DNA from: Desulfurococcales archaeon | GTDB taxonomy: Archaea; Thermoproteota; Thermoprotei_A; Sulfolobales; Acidilobaceae | Length of the DNA: 7,933 nt | NCBI GenBank assembly: GCA_015521095.1 | Contig: WAOU01000057.1 | Coordinates: forward strand, 1 to 7,933 | Reading direction: 5' to 3' | Shown: piece after piece, positions 1 through 6,850 of the stretch | Position numbering within the stretch: position 1 is the stretch's first letter | How the letters are laid out: each line of letters starts with the position of its first letter | Made by a program: the position numbers and the translations under genes | Notes under the pieces: model-generated | Databases searched by the model: none | Seen by the model: the letters and a program-made list of their open reading frames with translations, nothing else | Told to the model about the DNA's origin: nothing

Positions 1-72
1 AGCGAATCCGCCATAAAGAAGATAGAGGAAGCCGGCGGCATAGTAGTAGTAACCGGCAAGGAAGAGGAGTAG
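1..72 (+). CDS. Ribosomal protein L15/L18e family, C-terminal end (partial)
   Basis: The window opens in frame with 23 codons and a TAG stop at 70-72. The peptide contains SAIKKIEEAGG followed by a short hydrophobic strand (IVVV) and an acidic end. The S-A-x-x-K-I-E-x-A-G-G pattern is the conserved C-terminal block shared by archaeal ribosomal proteins L15 and L18e, both large-subunit proteins. L15 fits slightly better because of the short strand after AGG, but the fragment is too short to decide. Archaeal L15 is often followed by secY and L18e by L13/S9, and neither follows here, so this is either the end of its operon or a rearranged one. The start lies outside the window. Confidence 0.6.
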   Translation, partial: SESAIKKIEEAGGIVVVTGKEEE

Positions 73-105
73 CCTTCTTTCTATACAATCTTTTCTCATA
101 AGAAA
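73..105 (+). terminator. Pyrimidine-rich tract after the ribosomal gene, possible terminator
   Basis: Just after the stop the plus strand is T/C-rich (73-97). It includes a small perfect hairpin, TTTCT at 92-96 and AGAAA at 101-105, with a 4-nt loop. Archaeal RNA polymerase terminates mainly at U-rich tracts, so this is a reasonable end for the ribosomal transcript. The stem is weak and the call is tentative. A second 5-bp hairpin (ACGAG 118-122, CTCGT 127-131) lies further on in the same gap. Confidence 0.3.
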
Positions 106-222
106 GAATGATCCACCACGAGCATCCTCGTATGCTTATTTTCATATATTACTAGGTTTCCACACATAATCCATCGTCCTTAACTAGAATTATTATCCTC
201 ACAGCAACAATTCTTCTTGCCC

Positions 223-228
223 GGGGGT
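223..228 (+). promoter_or_regulatory. Ribosome binding site that fixes the thioesterase start at 238
   Basis: GGGGGT sits 9 bases before ATG 238 and resembles a purine-rich archaeal Shine-Dalgarno. An in-frame TTG at 217 would add seven residues (MPGGRDS), but those codons are this ribosome site read as protein, and no comparable site precedes the TTG. The ATG is therefore preferred. TATA-like stretches upstream (143-150, and 188-195) are possible promoters, but neither is strong. Confidence 0.6.
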
Positions 229-237
229 AGAGATTCT

Positions 238-1239
238 ATGGAGAAGCCCTGTAAAAGAGAACTATCCATATCAGACACAGTAATTGAAACAGTACGCCTC
301 GTAACAAACACACACATTAACCCGCTAGGGATACTTCACGGAGGAACAGTCCTGAAATGGATGGTGACCACGGGAAGCATGAGTGCAATGCGTGTCGCGA
401 GAGGACCAGCACTCCTAGTACATATGGACAATGTGTTCTTTATTAATCCCGTTAGACTAGGGAAAAACGCCGTTATAACAGCATGGATAGACTATGTCGG
501 GCGATCTAGCCTAGAAAGCACTATCCTCGTTGAAGAGGAAGATCCTATTACGGGAAAAAGAAGAATCACGACCGCAGCCCACACAACGTATGTAGCGGTC
601 GACGAAAATATTAGGCCTAAGCCCATAGACGCCTGTATAAATCCCAAAGGAGAGATAGAAGAAGAACTATATAGTAGAGCCCTAAAACGCAGAAAAGAGA
701 GAGTAAGGACAAAAGAGTTGAAGAGGATTATACCGCTTGACAAGAAATACGTTCTAGATAATCATATACTGGTTAACCCCGAGGACACTATCGCATACAA
801 TGCTATGCATGCGGGACGATTACTTCACGAACTGGATGAAACAGCAGGAATCCTAGCAATGAAATATGTTAAGGGCATTGCAGTTACAGCAGCTGTCGAC
901 GCTACCGACTTCGTTGCTCCCATACTTGTAGGTGAGGTCTTAGATATCAAGGCCGCCCTGACGTATGTAGGCCGTACAACGGTAGAGATAGGACTAGAAG
1001 TTAGGACATATAATCCATTTACGAACGAGTATAGGCACACCGTGACGAGCTACTTTACACTAGTACACTTGTCTCCTGAAGGCAAGCCTTCCCCGGTTCC
1101 TAAACTAGAAATTGTCGATGACCAGCAGAGACTGATTATTGAGGAGGCTAGGAAGAGGAGGGAGAAGAGGCTAGAACTTCTCGAATTCTTTAAGAGGGAG
1201 GCTTCTCGGATAAAGCCTCCCCGCAGATATTATGGTTAA
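238..1239 (+). CDS. Acyl-CoA thioesterase, tandem hotdog domains (ACOT7/BACH-like)
   Basis: Predicted cytosolic hydrolase of acyl-CoA thioesters to free acid and CoA. From ATG 238 it has 333 residues: hotdog domain 1 at about 10-135, a basic linker, hotdog domain 2 at about 170-295, and a highly charged Arg/Lys/Glu helical tail from about 298. Domain 1 carries N28-x5-HGG(34-36) followed by WM-V43, where active thioesterases of this type have Asp. Domain 2 carries HAG(191-193) and D200 at the equivalent of residue 43, but Ile185 where Asn would be. The two halves thus each keep one of the two catalytic residues, as reported for mouse ACOT7, where an Asn of the first domain works with an Asp of the second. 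There is no signal peptide or membrane segment. Its last 8 bases overlap the following ORF. The acyl substrate cannot be told from sequence. Confidence 0.85.
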   Translation: MEKPCKRELSISDTVIETVRLVTNTHINPLGILHGGTVLKWMVTTGSMSAMRVARGPALLVHMDNVFFINPVRLGKNAVITAWIDYVGRSSLESTILVEEEDPITGKRRITTAAHTTYVAVDENIRPKPIDACINPKGEIEEELYSRALKRRKERVRTKELKRIIPLDKKYVLDNHILVNPEDTIAYNAMHAGRLLHELDETAGILAMKYVKGIAVTAAVDATDFVAPILVGEVLDIKAALTYVGRTTVEIGLEVRTYNPFTNEYRHTVTSYFTLVHLSPEGKPSPVPKLEIVDDQQRLIIEEARKRREKRLELLEFFKREASRIKPPRRYYG

Positions 1240-3547
1240 CACGATAAATACTTTATTTGTCGAGATAAATATTAGAAATCAAGTGTATGGCCACACGGTG
1301 TGTAGAGACTTGACCCAATGGTGGAATAAACCCCTACGTGTGCTACAATTCAATATAGAAGACCCCTACGGATTCTACGCAAACAAGATCTCCGCAGACA
1401 ACATTATAGCATTGGCAAGAAAAATCCACGCAAATACAGTTATCGTGTTCGCAAGAGACGCTTGGGGACGAGTATTCTATAATGGAAGCTCCTTATATCC
1501 CAAACATCCAAACACCCGTCTAGATGTAAGAGAACTTGTAGAGAAAGGCGAAAAAGAAGGAATACATGTAATAGTAATGGCAGCACATACAGCTAACAGA
1601 CACCTTTACAGGATGCATCCGGACTGGGCTCAGAGAAACAAGAAAGGGGAAGTCATAGTACTAGAACACTATCCGAGAGCGGAAAAAGTTGTGGATCCCC
1701 ATTGGCCCCTAATCTGTCCAAACAGTCCAGCACTAGACCTCTACTTCGTACCAGAAGTAGAGGAAGCCGTAAGACTAACAGGAGCACACGGACTCCTTCT
1801 TGATAGTTTCAGGTATCTTCCAGATCCACCACGAGCATGCTTCTGCCAACACTGTAAACTCAAATTCAGAAGAGAATACGGGATGGATCTACCTGAAGAA
1901 GCGAATATAGAAGATATAGCGTTCAGAGACGCCTGGGAATGGAGATACAATGTAACAGTCAGAGCAATAGCTAGAATGAGGGAAGCCGTGAAGAGAGCCA
2001 ACCCAGATACATTATTCTTCTATAACAGTCACCCGGCTGGATGGGCTGGAAGAGGAAACATAGTTGTAGCCAAGAGTAGAAGATATCTCGACGCAGTGTT
2101 CGCTGAGGCAAGCGAAGTAGACGTAAGAGGCCCCGGTATGTTGACAATAGCAACAAAGTTGTCAAAGGCAGTTCTAGGCGATGGAAAACCCGTATTCGTG
2201 AGCAGGAATGCTTTCTATGATCTCAGACCCGTCCAGAGCCCTCCTGCCCCCACAATAAGACTTGGAATCTACGAGATAGTGGCATCAGGAGGATATCCTA
2301 TCGTGACAATGTTCTCATCGCAGTTCTTCAACGACCAGAGAGCTATCAGTGCCGTAGAGGAGGCATATAGTGTTATAGAGAAGATAGAGGAGTATATAGA
2401 TGGAGCAGAGCCTCTGAGGTATTTGGGTATAGTTTTTGATCCAGAAACACATGATAAGTACTACTGGCATAAACCTGAATACTATATCGGTGAAGTAGAA
2501 GGATTCTCATTAATAGGAATGCACATGCATATACCGTGGGAAATAGTCTCTTCTACAGACTTAGTCGAGAAGAATATAGTAGAAAGGTATCCAGTAATAA
2601 TTATACCCGATATGGCTATACTCGAGGACGATGCAATGGATATCCTCGAGAACTACGTCTATAATGGAGGCCTACTCATAATAACCCATGAATTTGGAGT
2701 TATGAGGCCAGACTATACCTACAGAGAATCGCTAGCAATGCAAGAAATACTAGGACTCCAATACGAGGGAATATTCTGGTTTGGTTACAGCTATCTCCAT
2801 CTGGGAGACGACAAGATATACAAGGAATATTGGCAAGGTCTCCCCAGGGCAGTACCATTCGGAGATCACAGTACAGCCTTTGCGAAGGAAAGAACGGATC
2901 CAAAGCTAGGAGAGGTAGTCAGGGTCACACCTGTAGCCGATGATGTAAAAGTACTAGGATGGACGCGTCTAGGAAGGAGTGCTTACGGATATGAATACAC
3001 GCTGGGCAGAAGCACTCCTGCTCCAGACTCAGTGACGCACCTTGCAGCTCTCACACTGCGTAAATACGGCCGAGGAACAGTGGTATACTACGCACACATG
3101 ATAGGCGCACATTATTCAAGGCTAGGTCATCCCGACTATGCGGAGCTCGTCACACGAATTGTAGAGAAGCACGGTCCTTCCCAACCTATCAAGATAAAAG
3201 CCCCAGAAACAGTACAAGCCGAAGTATACAAGCAAGGAGACAGAATAATAATACATCTAGTAAACCACACGTTCAACCAGAAAATCCTAAGTGCACCAAC
3301 AGGCCCGAGCAAGCAGTCATTACCCTCCTTCGAGCCAGGATACAGGGTACACCCGGTGAGAGAAGTTATACCAGTATACAGTATCGAAATATGCATAGAG
3401 AAGACAGTGCTGAACCATAACAGTGCCAGATCATTCGACCCAGTTAACGATACTAAGCTCGAAATAACAGACAGGGATCAATATATCTGCATAAAAATAC
3501 CCGAATTGAAGGAATACAGCGTTATCGTAATCGAGCAAAATAGATAG
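1232..3547 (+). CDS. Glycoside-hydrolase-like protein (GHL6-type barrel plus GH42-type trimerisation domain)
   Basis: 771 residues if started at ATG 1232. About 33-390 looks like a TIM-barrel hydrolase domain: the strand LRVLQFNIEDP near the start, LLLDSFRY with D191 at a strand end, a CxCxxC motif (C203, C205, C208) followed by KFRREYG, and AEASE with E292. D191 and E292 are plausible catalytic carboxylates by position only. About 396-500 resembles the GH42 trimerisation domain (VIIIPDMAIL, then NYVYNGGLLIITHE). About 655-771 is a beta-rich C-terminal domain. There is no signal peptide, so it should act in the cytosol on imported or endogenous glycans; the substrate is unknown. The start is uncertain: no ribosome site precedes ATG 1232, the first ~22 codons are AT-rich and promoter-like, and GTG 1298 or TTG 1310 would begin close to conserved-looking sequence. 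The next in-frame ATG is far inside the barrel domain. Confidence 0.75.
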   Translation: MVNTINTLFVEINIRNQVYGHTVCRDLTQWWNKPLRVLQFNIEDPYGFYANKISADNIIALARKIHANTVIVFARDAWGRVFYNGSSLYPKHPNTRLDVRELVEKGEKEGIHVIVMAAHTANRHLYRMHPDWAQRNKKGEVIVLEHYPRAEKVVDPHWPLICPNSPALDLYFVPEVEEAVRLTGAHGLLLDSFRYLPDPPRACFCQHCKLKFRREYGMDLPEEANIEDIAFRDAWEWRYNVTVRAIARMREAVKRANPDTLFFYNSHPAGWAGRGNIVVAKSRRYLDAVFAEASEVDVRGPGMLTIATKLSKAVLGDGKPVFVSRNAFYDLRPVQSPPAPTIRLGIYEIVASGGYPIVTMFSSQFFNDQRAISAVEEAYSVIEKIEEYIDGAEPLRYLGIVFDPETHDKYYWHKPEYYIGEVEGFSLIGMHMHIPWEIVSSTDLVEKNIVERYPVIIIPDMAILEDDAMDILENYVYNGGLLIITHEFGVMRPDYTYRESLAMQEILGLQYEGIFWFGYSYLHLGDDKIYKEYWQGLPRAVPFGDHSTAFAKERTDPKLGEVVRVTPVADDVKVLGWTRLGRSAYGYEYTLGRSTPAPDSVTHLAALTLRKYGRGTVVYYAHMIGAHYSRLGHPDYAELVTRIVEKHGPSQPIKIKAPETVQAEVYKQGDRIIIHLVNHTFNQKILSAPTGPSKQSLPSFEPGYRVHPVREVIPVYSIEICIEKTVLNHNSARSFDPVNDTKLEITDRDQYICIKIPELKEYSVIVIEQNR
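1264..1272 (+). promoter_or_regulatory. Possible TATA box inside the hydrolase ORF start
   Basis: The stretch 1240-1280 is much richer in A+T than the coding sequence on either side and contains GATAAATATT at 1264-1273. A TATA box centred near 1268 would place transcription start about 26 bases on, near 1294-1298, which matches GTG 1298 as a leaderless start. No ribosome site precedes ATG 1232 or GTG 1298. This is inference from spacing and composition. Confidence 0.35.
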
Positions 3548-3549
3548 AG

Positions 3550-3588
3550 AAAAACGATGTTTTATAGAAGCTCTAGTCATCGTATTTT
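3550..3588. terminator. Symmetric hairpin between convergent genes, likely bidirectional terminator
   Basis: ACGATG at 3554-3559 pairs with CATCGT at 3578-3583. The stem extends as AAAA 3550-3553 with TTTT 3585-3588 around a bulged A at 3584. The loop holds a smaller hairpin, TAGA 3565-3568 with TCTA 3572-3575. Read on either strand, the stem is followed by a T run (TTTT on plus, TTTTTC on minus), which is the element archaeal termination needs. It spans the short gap between the hydrolase and the flavoprotein genes and covers the last codons of the latter. Confidence 0.5.
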
Positions 3589-4959
3589 ATACTTCTTCGT
3601 TATTCCGCCAATCACATGCACATGTTTCCCAGTAGCATAGTAGTATGCTTCAGCGAGAGCCTCAGAGAGCGTAGGATGAGGATGTACAGTCCCGTCCTCT
3701 AGATCCCAAATTGTAAGTCTCCGTGCAATAACCCTAGCAGCCTCTCCTGCAGACTCCGAGGCACTACTATATGCTAATATGATCTTTACGATCCGCCCAC
3801 TATCTTTCTCATATACGAGTTTGACAAAGCCGGGGGATCCCTCGATACGGGATCTGGCTAGAGCATCAGTACGTATTTTCACAGACTCATACTCTTTCCC
3901 TGGGTCAAGACTCGATGACACTTCGACTATTTCCGGCTCAATGTATACTACCTGAGGTATAACAAGATCTTTCAGACAATACTCGTTGCCCGCAATATTC
4001 TCGGCTGCTACAATGCTCTCAACTATAGCCTTATGCGCTAGGAGAGGAGGACCCGCCACATCTCCCGCTGCATAGATTCTTGGATTACTAGTTCTCATCC
4101 TACAGTCTGTCTCTATGAAGCCATTATCGTCAACTCTAACACCACTACTTGAGAGGCCCTTAATATGACGTGGTCTTCTACCAGTTGCAAAGAGAACTGA
4201 GGACACAGATAAATTCAGAATTTCACCACGCCTTTTTAGGGACACATTTACTTTGCCGTCTACCATATCAATTTTTTGAACAGTAGTCTTGAAAAATTGT
4301 TTAACCCCTAGTTTTGATAGAACTTGCCTCACTAGCATGCCTACGTCTCGATCCATTTGTGGTAGAGGACGGTCGAGTATCTCAACTAAATAGACATTGG
4401 ATCCAAGTCCGGTTAATGCATAGGAGAACTCTACACCTACATATCCGGCTCCAACGACAAGAATGCTTTCTGGAGCCTCTCCATTATCGAGAAGGGTTCT
4501 ATTATCATGTATCCTCACTCCGTCGATCCTAAATCCACTGGGCAGTACAGGATCTGATCCTATTGCAAGGAGGACTCCTTTCTGTCCACAAAGTTCTTTT
4601 CTAGATCTAAGTCGAATACAATTATTATTTATAGCCAGTGCCTCGTCATTGAGTATTTCGACTCCAGATGCTTCTAGAAGATGCCTGATTCCTTTCCTCG
4701 TCTCAGAAACTATTTCCCTGACCCAGTCGAATACAGTTTTTTCTTCTATATTGCCCTTTACCCAGTCGTATTCTCTAAGATGGTTCGATATTTTTGCAGC
4801 GTGGAGAAGCGCTTTTGTAGGTACACATCCATAGTTCGTGCATTCTCCGCCGAGTAAGTTTTTCTCTATAAGAGCTACTTTGTAGCCCTTTCTACCCAAT
4901 AGTATCGCAGCTGGATATCCGCCAGGTCCCCCACCTACTATTATGACGTCATAGGACAA
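3577..4959 (-). CDS. lpdA: Dihydrolipoamide dehydrogenase family FAD/NAD(P) disulfide oxidoreductase
   Basis: 460 residues, normal for the family. The FAD-binding GGGPGG is at 9-14 and the redox-active disulfide C40-x4-C45 is in GGECTNYGCVPTK. The second Rossmann motif GAGYVG at 170-175 is followed by E193 at the end of the next strand, which favours NAD over NADP. ATGRRP at 258-263 and AAGD around 297-300 form the rest of the FAD site. The C-terminal interface motif HPHPTLSE supplies H428 and E433, the catalytic His-Glu pair. All key residues for dithiol/disulfide transfer are present. The start is TTG at 4957-4959: GGTGA precedes it by 6 bases, a stop codon lies in frame two codons further up, and no ATG follows until deep in the gene. 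The interface domain is somewhat divergent (VEVSSS where VG is common). No E1, E2 or lipoylation gene is in the window, so the disulfide substrate is unknown; mercuric or coenzyme disulfide reductase roles are less likely alternatives. Confidence 0.85.
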   Translation of the reverse strand: MSYDVIIVGGGPGGYPAAILLGRKGYKVALIEKNLLGGECTNYGCVPTKALLHAAKISNHLREYDWVKGNIEEKTVFDWVREIVSETRKGIRHLLEASGVEILNDEALAINNNCIRLRSRKELCGQKGVLLAIGSDPVLPSGFRIDGVRIHDNRTLLDNGEAPESILVVGAGYVGVEFSYALTGLGSNVYLVEILDRPLPQMDRDVGMLVRQVLSKLGVKQFFKTTVQKIDMVDGKVNVSLKRRGEILNLSVSSVLFATGRRPRHIKGLSSSGVRVDDNGFIETDCRMRTSNPRIYAAGDVAGPPLLAHKAIVESIVAAENIAGNEYCLKDLVIPQVVYIEPEIVEVSSSLDPGKEYESVKIRTDALARSRIEGSPGFVKLVYEKDSGRIVKIILAYSSASESAGEAARVIARRLTIWDLEDGTVHPHPTLSEALAEAYYYATGKHVHVIGGITKKYKIR

Positions 4960-4965
4960 CGGTAT

Positions 4966-4970
4966 TCACC
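4966..4970 (-). promoter_or_regulatory. Ribosome binding site deciding the TTG start of the flavoprotein
   Basis: On the minus strand GGTGA lies 6 bases before TTG 4959 and matches the archaeal anti-Shine-Dalgarno core. Together with the in-frame TGA that overlaps it, this fixes the start codon. Confidence 0.7.
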
Positions 4971-5030
4971 ATACAATTAACCTTATTAATTTAAGATAAA
5001 TTAGCATCGAGACAAGTCGCCTATATTCAG

Positions 5031-5040
5031 TATTTAAATA
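5031..5040 (-). promoter_or_regulatory. TATA box of the flavoprotein gene (palindromic)
   Basis: TATTTAAATA is a perfect 10-bp palindrome and a good archaeal TATA element. On the minus strand it predicts transcription start near 5009 and a leader of about 50 bases that includes the GGTGA site. A second AT-rich stretch at 4987-5003 is closer to the gene, but a start from it would remove the ribosome site. Because the element is palindromic, direction is inferred from the neighbouring genes. Confidence 0.5.
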
Positions 5041-5067
5041 GTATAGAAGCGGTATGAAGGCTAATTC

Positions 5068-5074
5068 TTTTAAA
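5068..5074 (+). promoter_or_regulatory. TATA box (box A) of tRNA-Val
   Basis: TTTTAAA about 45 bases before the mature tRNA predicts transcription start near 5097 and a 5' leader of about 20 bases, normal for an archaeal tRNA with an upstream box A promoter. Confidence 0.55.
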
Positions 5075-5116
5075 CTTGGATGTGTTTATCCTATTTGATT
5101 GGCGTCTGGGGCCAGG

Positions 5117-5194
5117 GGGCCCGTCGTCTAGCCTGGTCAGGACGCCGCCCTTACACGGCGGAGGTCCGGGGTTCAAATCCCCGCGGGCCCACCA
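5117..5194 (+). tRNA. tRNA-Val, anticodon TAC, with encoded CCA
   Basis: A full cloverleaf can be folded by hand. Acceptor GGGCCCG 5117-5123 pairs with CGGGCCC 5184-5190. D stem GTCT 5126-5129 pairs with GGAC 5140-5143. Anticodon stem CCGCC 5145-5149 pairs with GGCGG 5157-5161 around loop CTTACAC, putting TAC at 5152-5154. The variable loop is AGGTC. T stem CGGGG 5167-5171 pairs with CCCCG 5179-5183 around TTCAAAT. The discriminator is A 5191 and CCA is encoded at 5192-5194. The GC-rich stems fit a hyperthermophile, and there is no intron. TAC reads the Val codon GTA and probably GTG. Confidence 0.96.
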
Positions 5195-5464
5195 AAATTC
5201 TCGACAATGTTCTTATCATTGTTGCTTGGGTATGTGTGTGGGATTATTCTATGATCTCTATGCTATTTTTCTCATTGTTCTTAATTAATTCTTTATATAT
5301 TGTATTTAATATTTTTATTATATTATGTATCTTTTGTTTAAATTATTAATAGATGTTTAACTACACTATTATTTAGGTATCTTTTTTGAAACTTAGTTAT
5401 CACAGATTTTAAATACATATAGTTAAATATTTATCTTTGAAAGAATGTAAATGGTGCTAGTATA
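5195..5464. other. Very AT-rich non-coding stretch between tRNA-Val and the KaiC-like operon
   Basis: By hand count about 22% G+C overall, and only about 9% in 5281-5360. No credible gene is visible; open frames crossing it start within or before the tRNA and have no ribosome site or family resemblance. T runs after the tRNA (around 5264-5269) probably end its transcript. The right end holds the promoter and ribosome site of the next gene. I see no tRNA fragment repeat, box C/D motif or clear hairpin in it. Confidence 0.7.
5407..5415 (+). promoter_or_regulatory. TATA box of the KaiC-like operon
   Basis: TTTTAAATA predicts transcription start near 5437, leaving a leader of about 28 bases that includes GGTG at 5453-5456, eight bases before ATG 5465. 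Spacing of all three elements is normal for an archaeal leadered transcript. Confidence 0.55.
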
Positions 5465-6850
5465 ATGAAACTTACTTTTGGCCTGCCAGAACTAGACAAA
5501 ATGCTTAAGGAGATGTTGCATTTAAATTCTCTAATAGTTATAGCAGGCCATCCCGGCGCTGGAAAAACAAGCTTGGCGTCTAAAATCTGTTATGAAAACG
5601 CCAAGCTTGGTAACAGATGCTTGTACATAACCTTCCAAGAGGATAAACGTAAGCTTTTCAAAATAATGAAGAATCTCGGAATTGATCTTGAATCCATCGA
5701 GAAAGAAGGCTTGTTCAAATTTCTCAAGCTTCCAATAACTTTCCTTGAGGTTGAGAAACTACTAGAGGAGATTAACGATCAAATAGCAAACTTCAGACCT
5801 AAAATAATCATAATAGACTCAATGAATACGTTTCTAAAGGCGGCTAAGGAAGAAGAGAAGCGTGCATATCTGCAAAACTATTTCTATACGTTGTCAAGCA
5901 TTATTGATGGTATGGTAGTTTTAATAGCAGAATTACCTTTCGGCCAGGAGAGGATTAATCTCGGAGATATAGAATTCGTCGCAGACGCAGTATTAATAAT
6001 GAAGCATAAGATCGAGCGTGGCTTACTTGTTAGAACCCTTGAGCTTAGAAAGGCCAGGGGGTCACCGATTATAGAGGCTGAGATACCATTTTCAATAGTT
6101 CAAGGATACGGTATTCGTCTACATGTTTCACCCATTATAGAGGAGCTCCCCAAGCACGAGGAAACTATAGCACCTCCCTGCAATTTACTAGAGAAGACTA
6201 TAGGTAGTACTCCCATAGATTATACAATATATATCTCGTATCCTCCTGACATGAGGCCCGGAGAAGTAGCACCGATCATAATAGCTCTTGCCGTCGCCAA
6301 CAAGAAAAGAGCCCTAGTCATATCATATAGATATTCCTCCAAGGCTTTCAAGGATCTAGTAATAAGCATATTAGAGCAGTTCGGATACGACGGAGAATCC
6401 TACTATAACTATATAAGCAAGTACATCGACTTTATCGGCATAAACCCGTTCGCATTCAGCCTTTCTGAGCTATACCAGAAAGAAATAGATCTCGTGACAA
6501 GCGGAAACTACGACGTAGTAATATTCCACGGCATAGAGCTTGTAGAAAGAACCCTTGAGCCCAGATACCTCCACAAGCTAGTGAACCAGCTATTATATCT
6601 GAAATCCAAAGGCAAGCTAGTGATAAGGCTAGGATCCGAGATATCCGAAGAAACTTACAGAATGAACGCCGCAATATCGGATATCGTACTCAAATTCGAG
6701 ATACCAGAGAATGCGCAATACAAAGACTGTAGACTGATGATATGGGCAAGAGGCAATCCTAGATACTATGCGTCATGCGGCGAAATAATAGAATGTGTGC
6801 GTGAGAGCATCGAGAAGATAACGGTATCCCGGGGGGAGGTCCGTGGATGA
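5465..6850 (+). CDS. KaiC/RecA-superfamily ATPase with a degenerate second domain
   Basis: 461 residues. Domain 1 (about 1-222) is an intact KaiC-type ATPase: Walker A GHPGAGKTS at 28-36, E59-D60 at the end of the next core strand where KaiC has its catalytic acidic pair, Walker B KIIIIDS with D118, and LRKARGS at 194-200, like the K-x-R-G-S/T motif of KaiC domains. Domain 2 (about 250-440) follows the same strand and helix order, but the P-loop position reads YPPDMRPGEVA (259-269) without GKT/S, and the Walker B strand reads YDVVIFHGIE with His in place of Asp. It therefore probably cannot hydrolyse ATP and may serve as an oligomer or partner-binding half. There is no membrane segment. Archaeal single and double KaiC homologues are linked to signalling and motility control; no such genes are visible here. 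Start ATG 5465 is supported by GGTG. It overlaps the next gene by 8 bp. A GvpD-like regulator is an alternative label. Confidence 0.75.
   Translation: MKLTFGLPELDKMLKEMLHLNSLIVIAGHPGAGKTSLASKICYENAKLGNRCLYITFQEDKRKLFKIMKNLGIDLESIEKEGLFKFLKLPITFLEVEKLLEEINDQIANFRPKIIIIDSMNTFLKAAKEEEKRAYLQNYFYTLSSIIDGMVVLIAELPFGQERINLGDIEFVADAVLIMKHKIERGLLVRTLELRKARGSPIIEAEIPFSIVQGYGIRLHVSPIIEELPKHEETIAPPCNLLEKTIGSTPIDYTIYISYPPDMRPGEVAPIIIALAVANKKRALVISYRYSSKAFKDLVISILEQFGYDGESYYNYISKYIDFIGINPFAFSLSELYQKEIDLVTSGNYDVVIFHGIELVERTLEPRYLHKLVNQLLYLKSKGKLVIRLGSEISEETYRMNAAISDIVLKFEIPENAQYKDCRLMIWARGNPRYYASCGEIIECVRESIEKITVSRGEVRG
5568..5618. repeat. Two interleaved inverted repeats inside the KaiC-like gene
   Basis: CAAGCTTGGCGT (5568-5579) is the exact reverse complement of 5598-5609, 12 bp with an 18-base loop. 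Within that loop ATCTGTTA (5585-5592) is the exact reverse complement of TAACAGAT (5611-5618). The two stems interleave, so they are alternative hairpins or parts of a pseudoknot-like fold. CAAGCTTG is itself a palindrome, so it also appears as a direct repeat. The element lies right after the Walker A codons. Confidence 0.6.
6835..6840 (+). promoter_or_regulatory. Strong internal ribosome site for the small downstream gene
   Basis: GGAGGT, inside a GGGGGGAGGT run, ends two bases before GTG 6843. The match to the anti-Shine-Dalgarno is excellent, though spacing is short. It lies within the last codons of the KaiC-like gene, so the pair is translationally coupled. Confidence 0.55.

Noticed and set aside
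217..237. Seven-residue N-terminal extension of the thioesterase from TTG 217
   Set aside because: These codons contain the GGGGGT ribosome site for ATG 238, and no comparable site precedes the TTG.
4463..4834. 123-codon plus-strand open frame inside the flavoprotein gene
   Set aside because: It is antisense to conserved FAD/NAD-binding coding sequence and its translation is Ser/Leu-rich with no recognisable domain.
5076..5349. Two overlapping open frames across the tRNA and the AT-rich gap
   Set aside because: They run through the tRNA sequence, have no family resemblance or ribosome site, and end in low-complexity AT-rich sequence.
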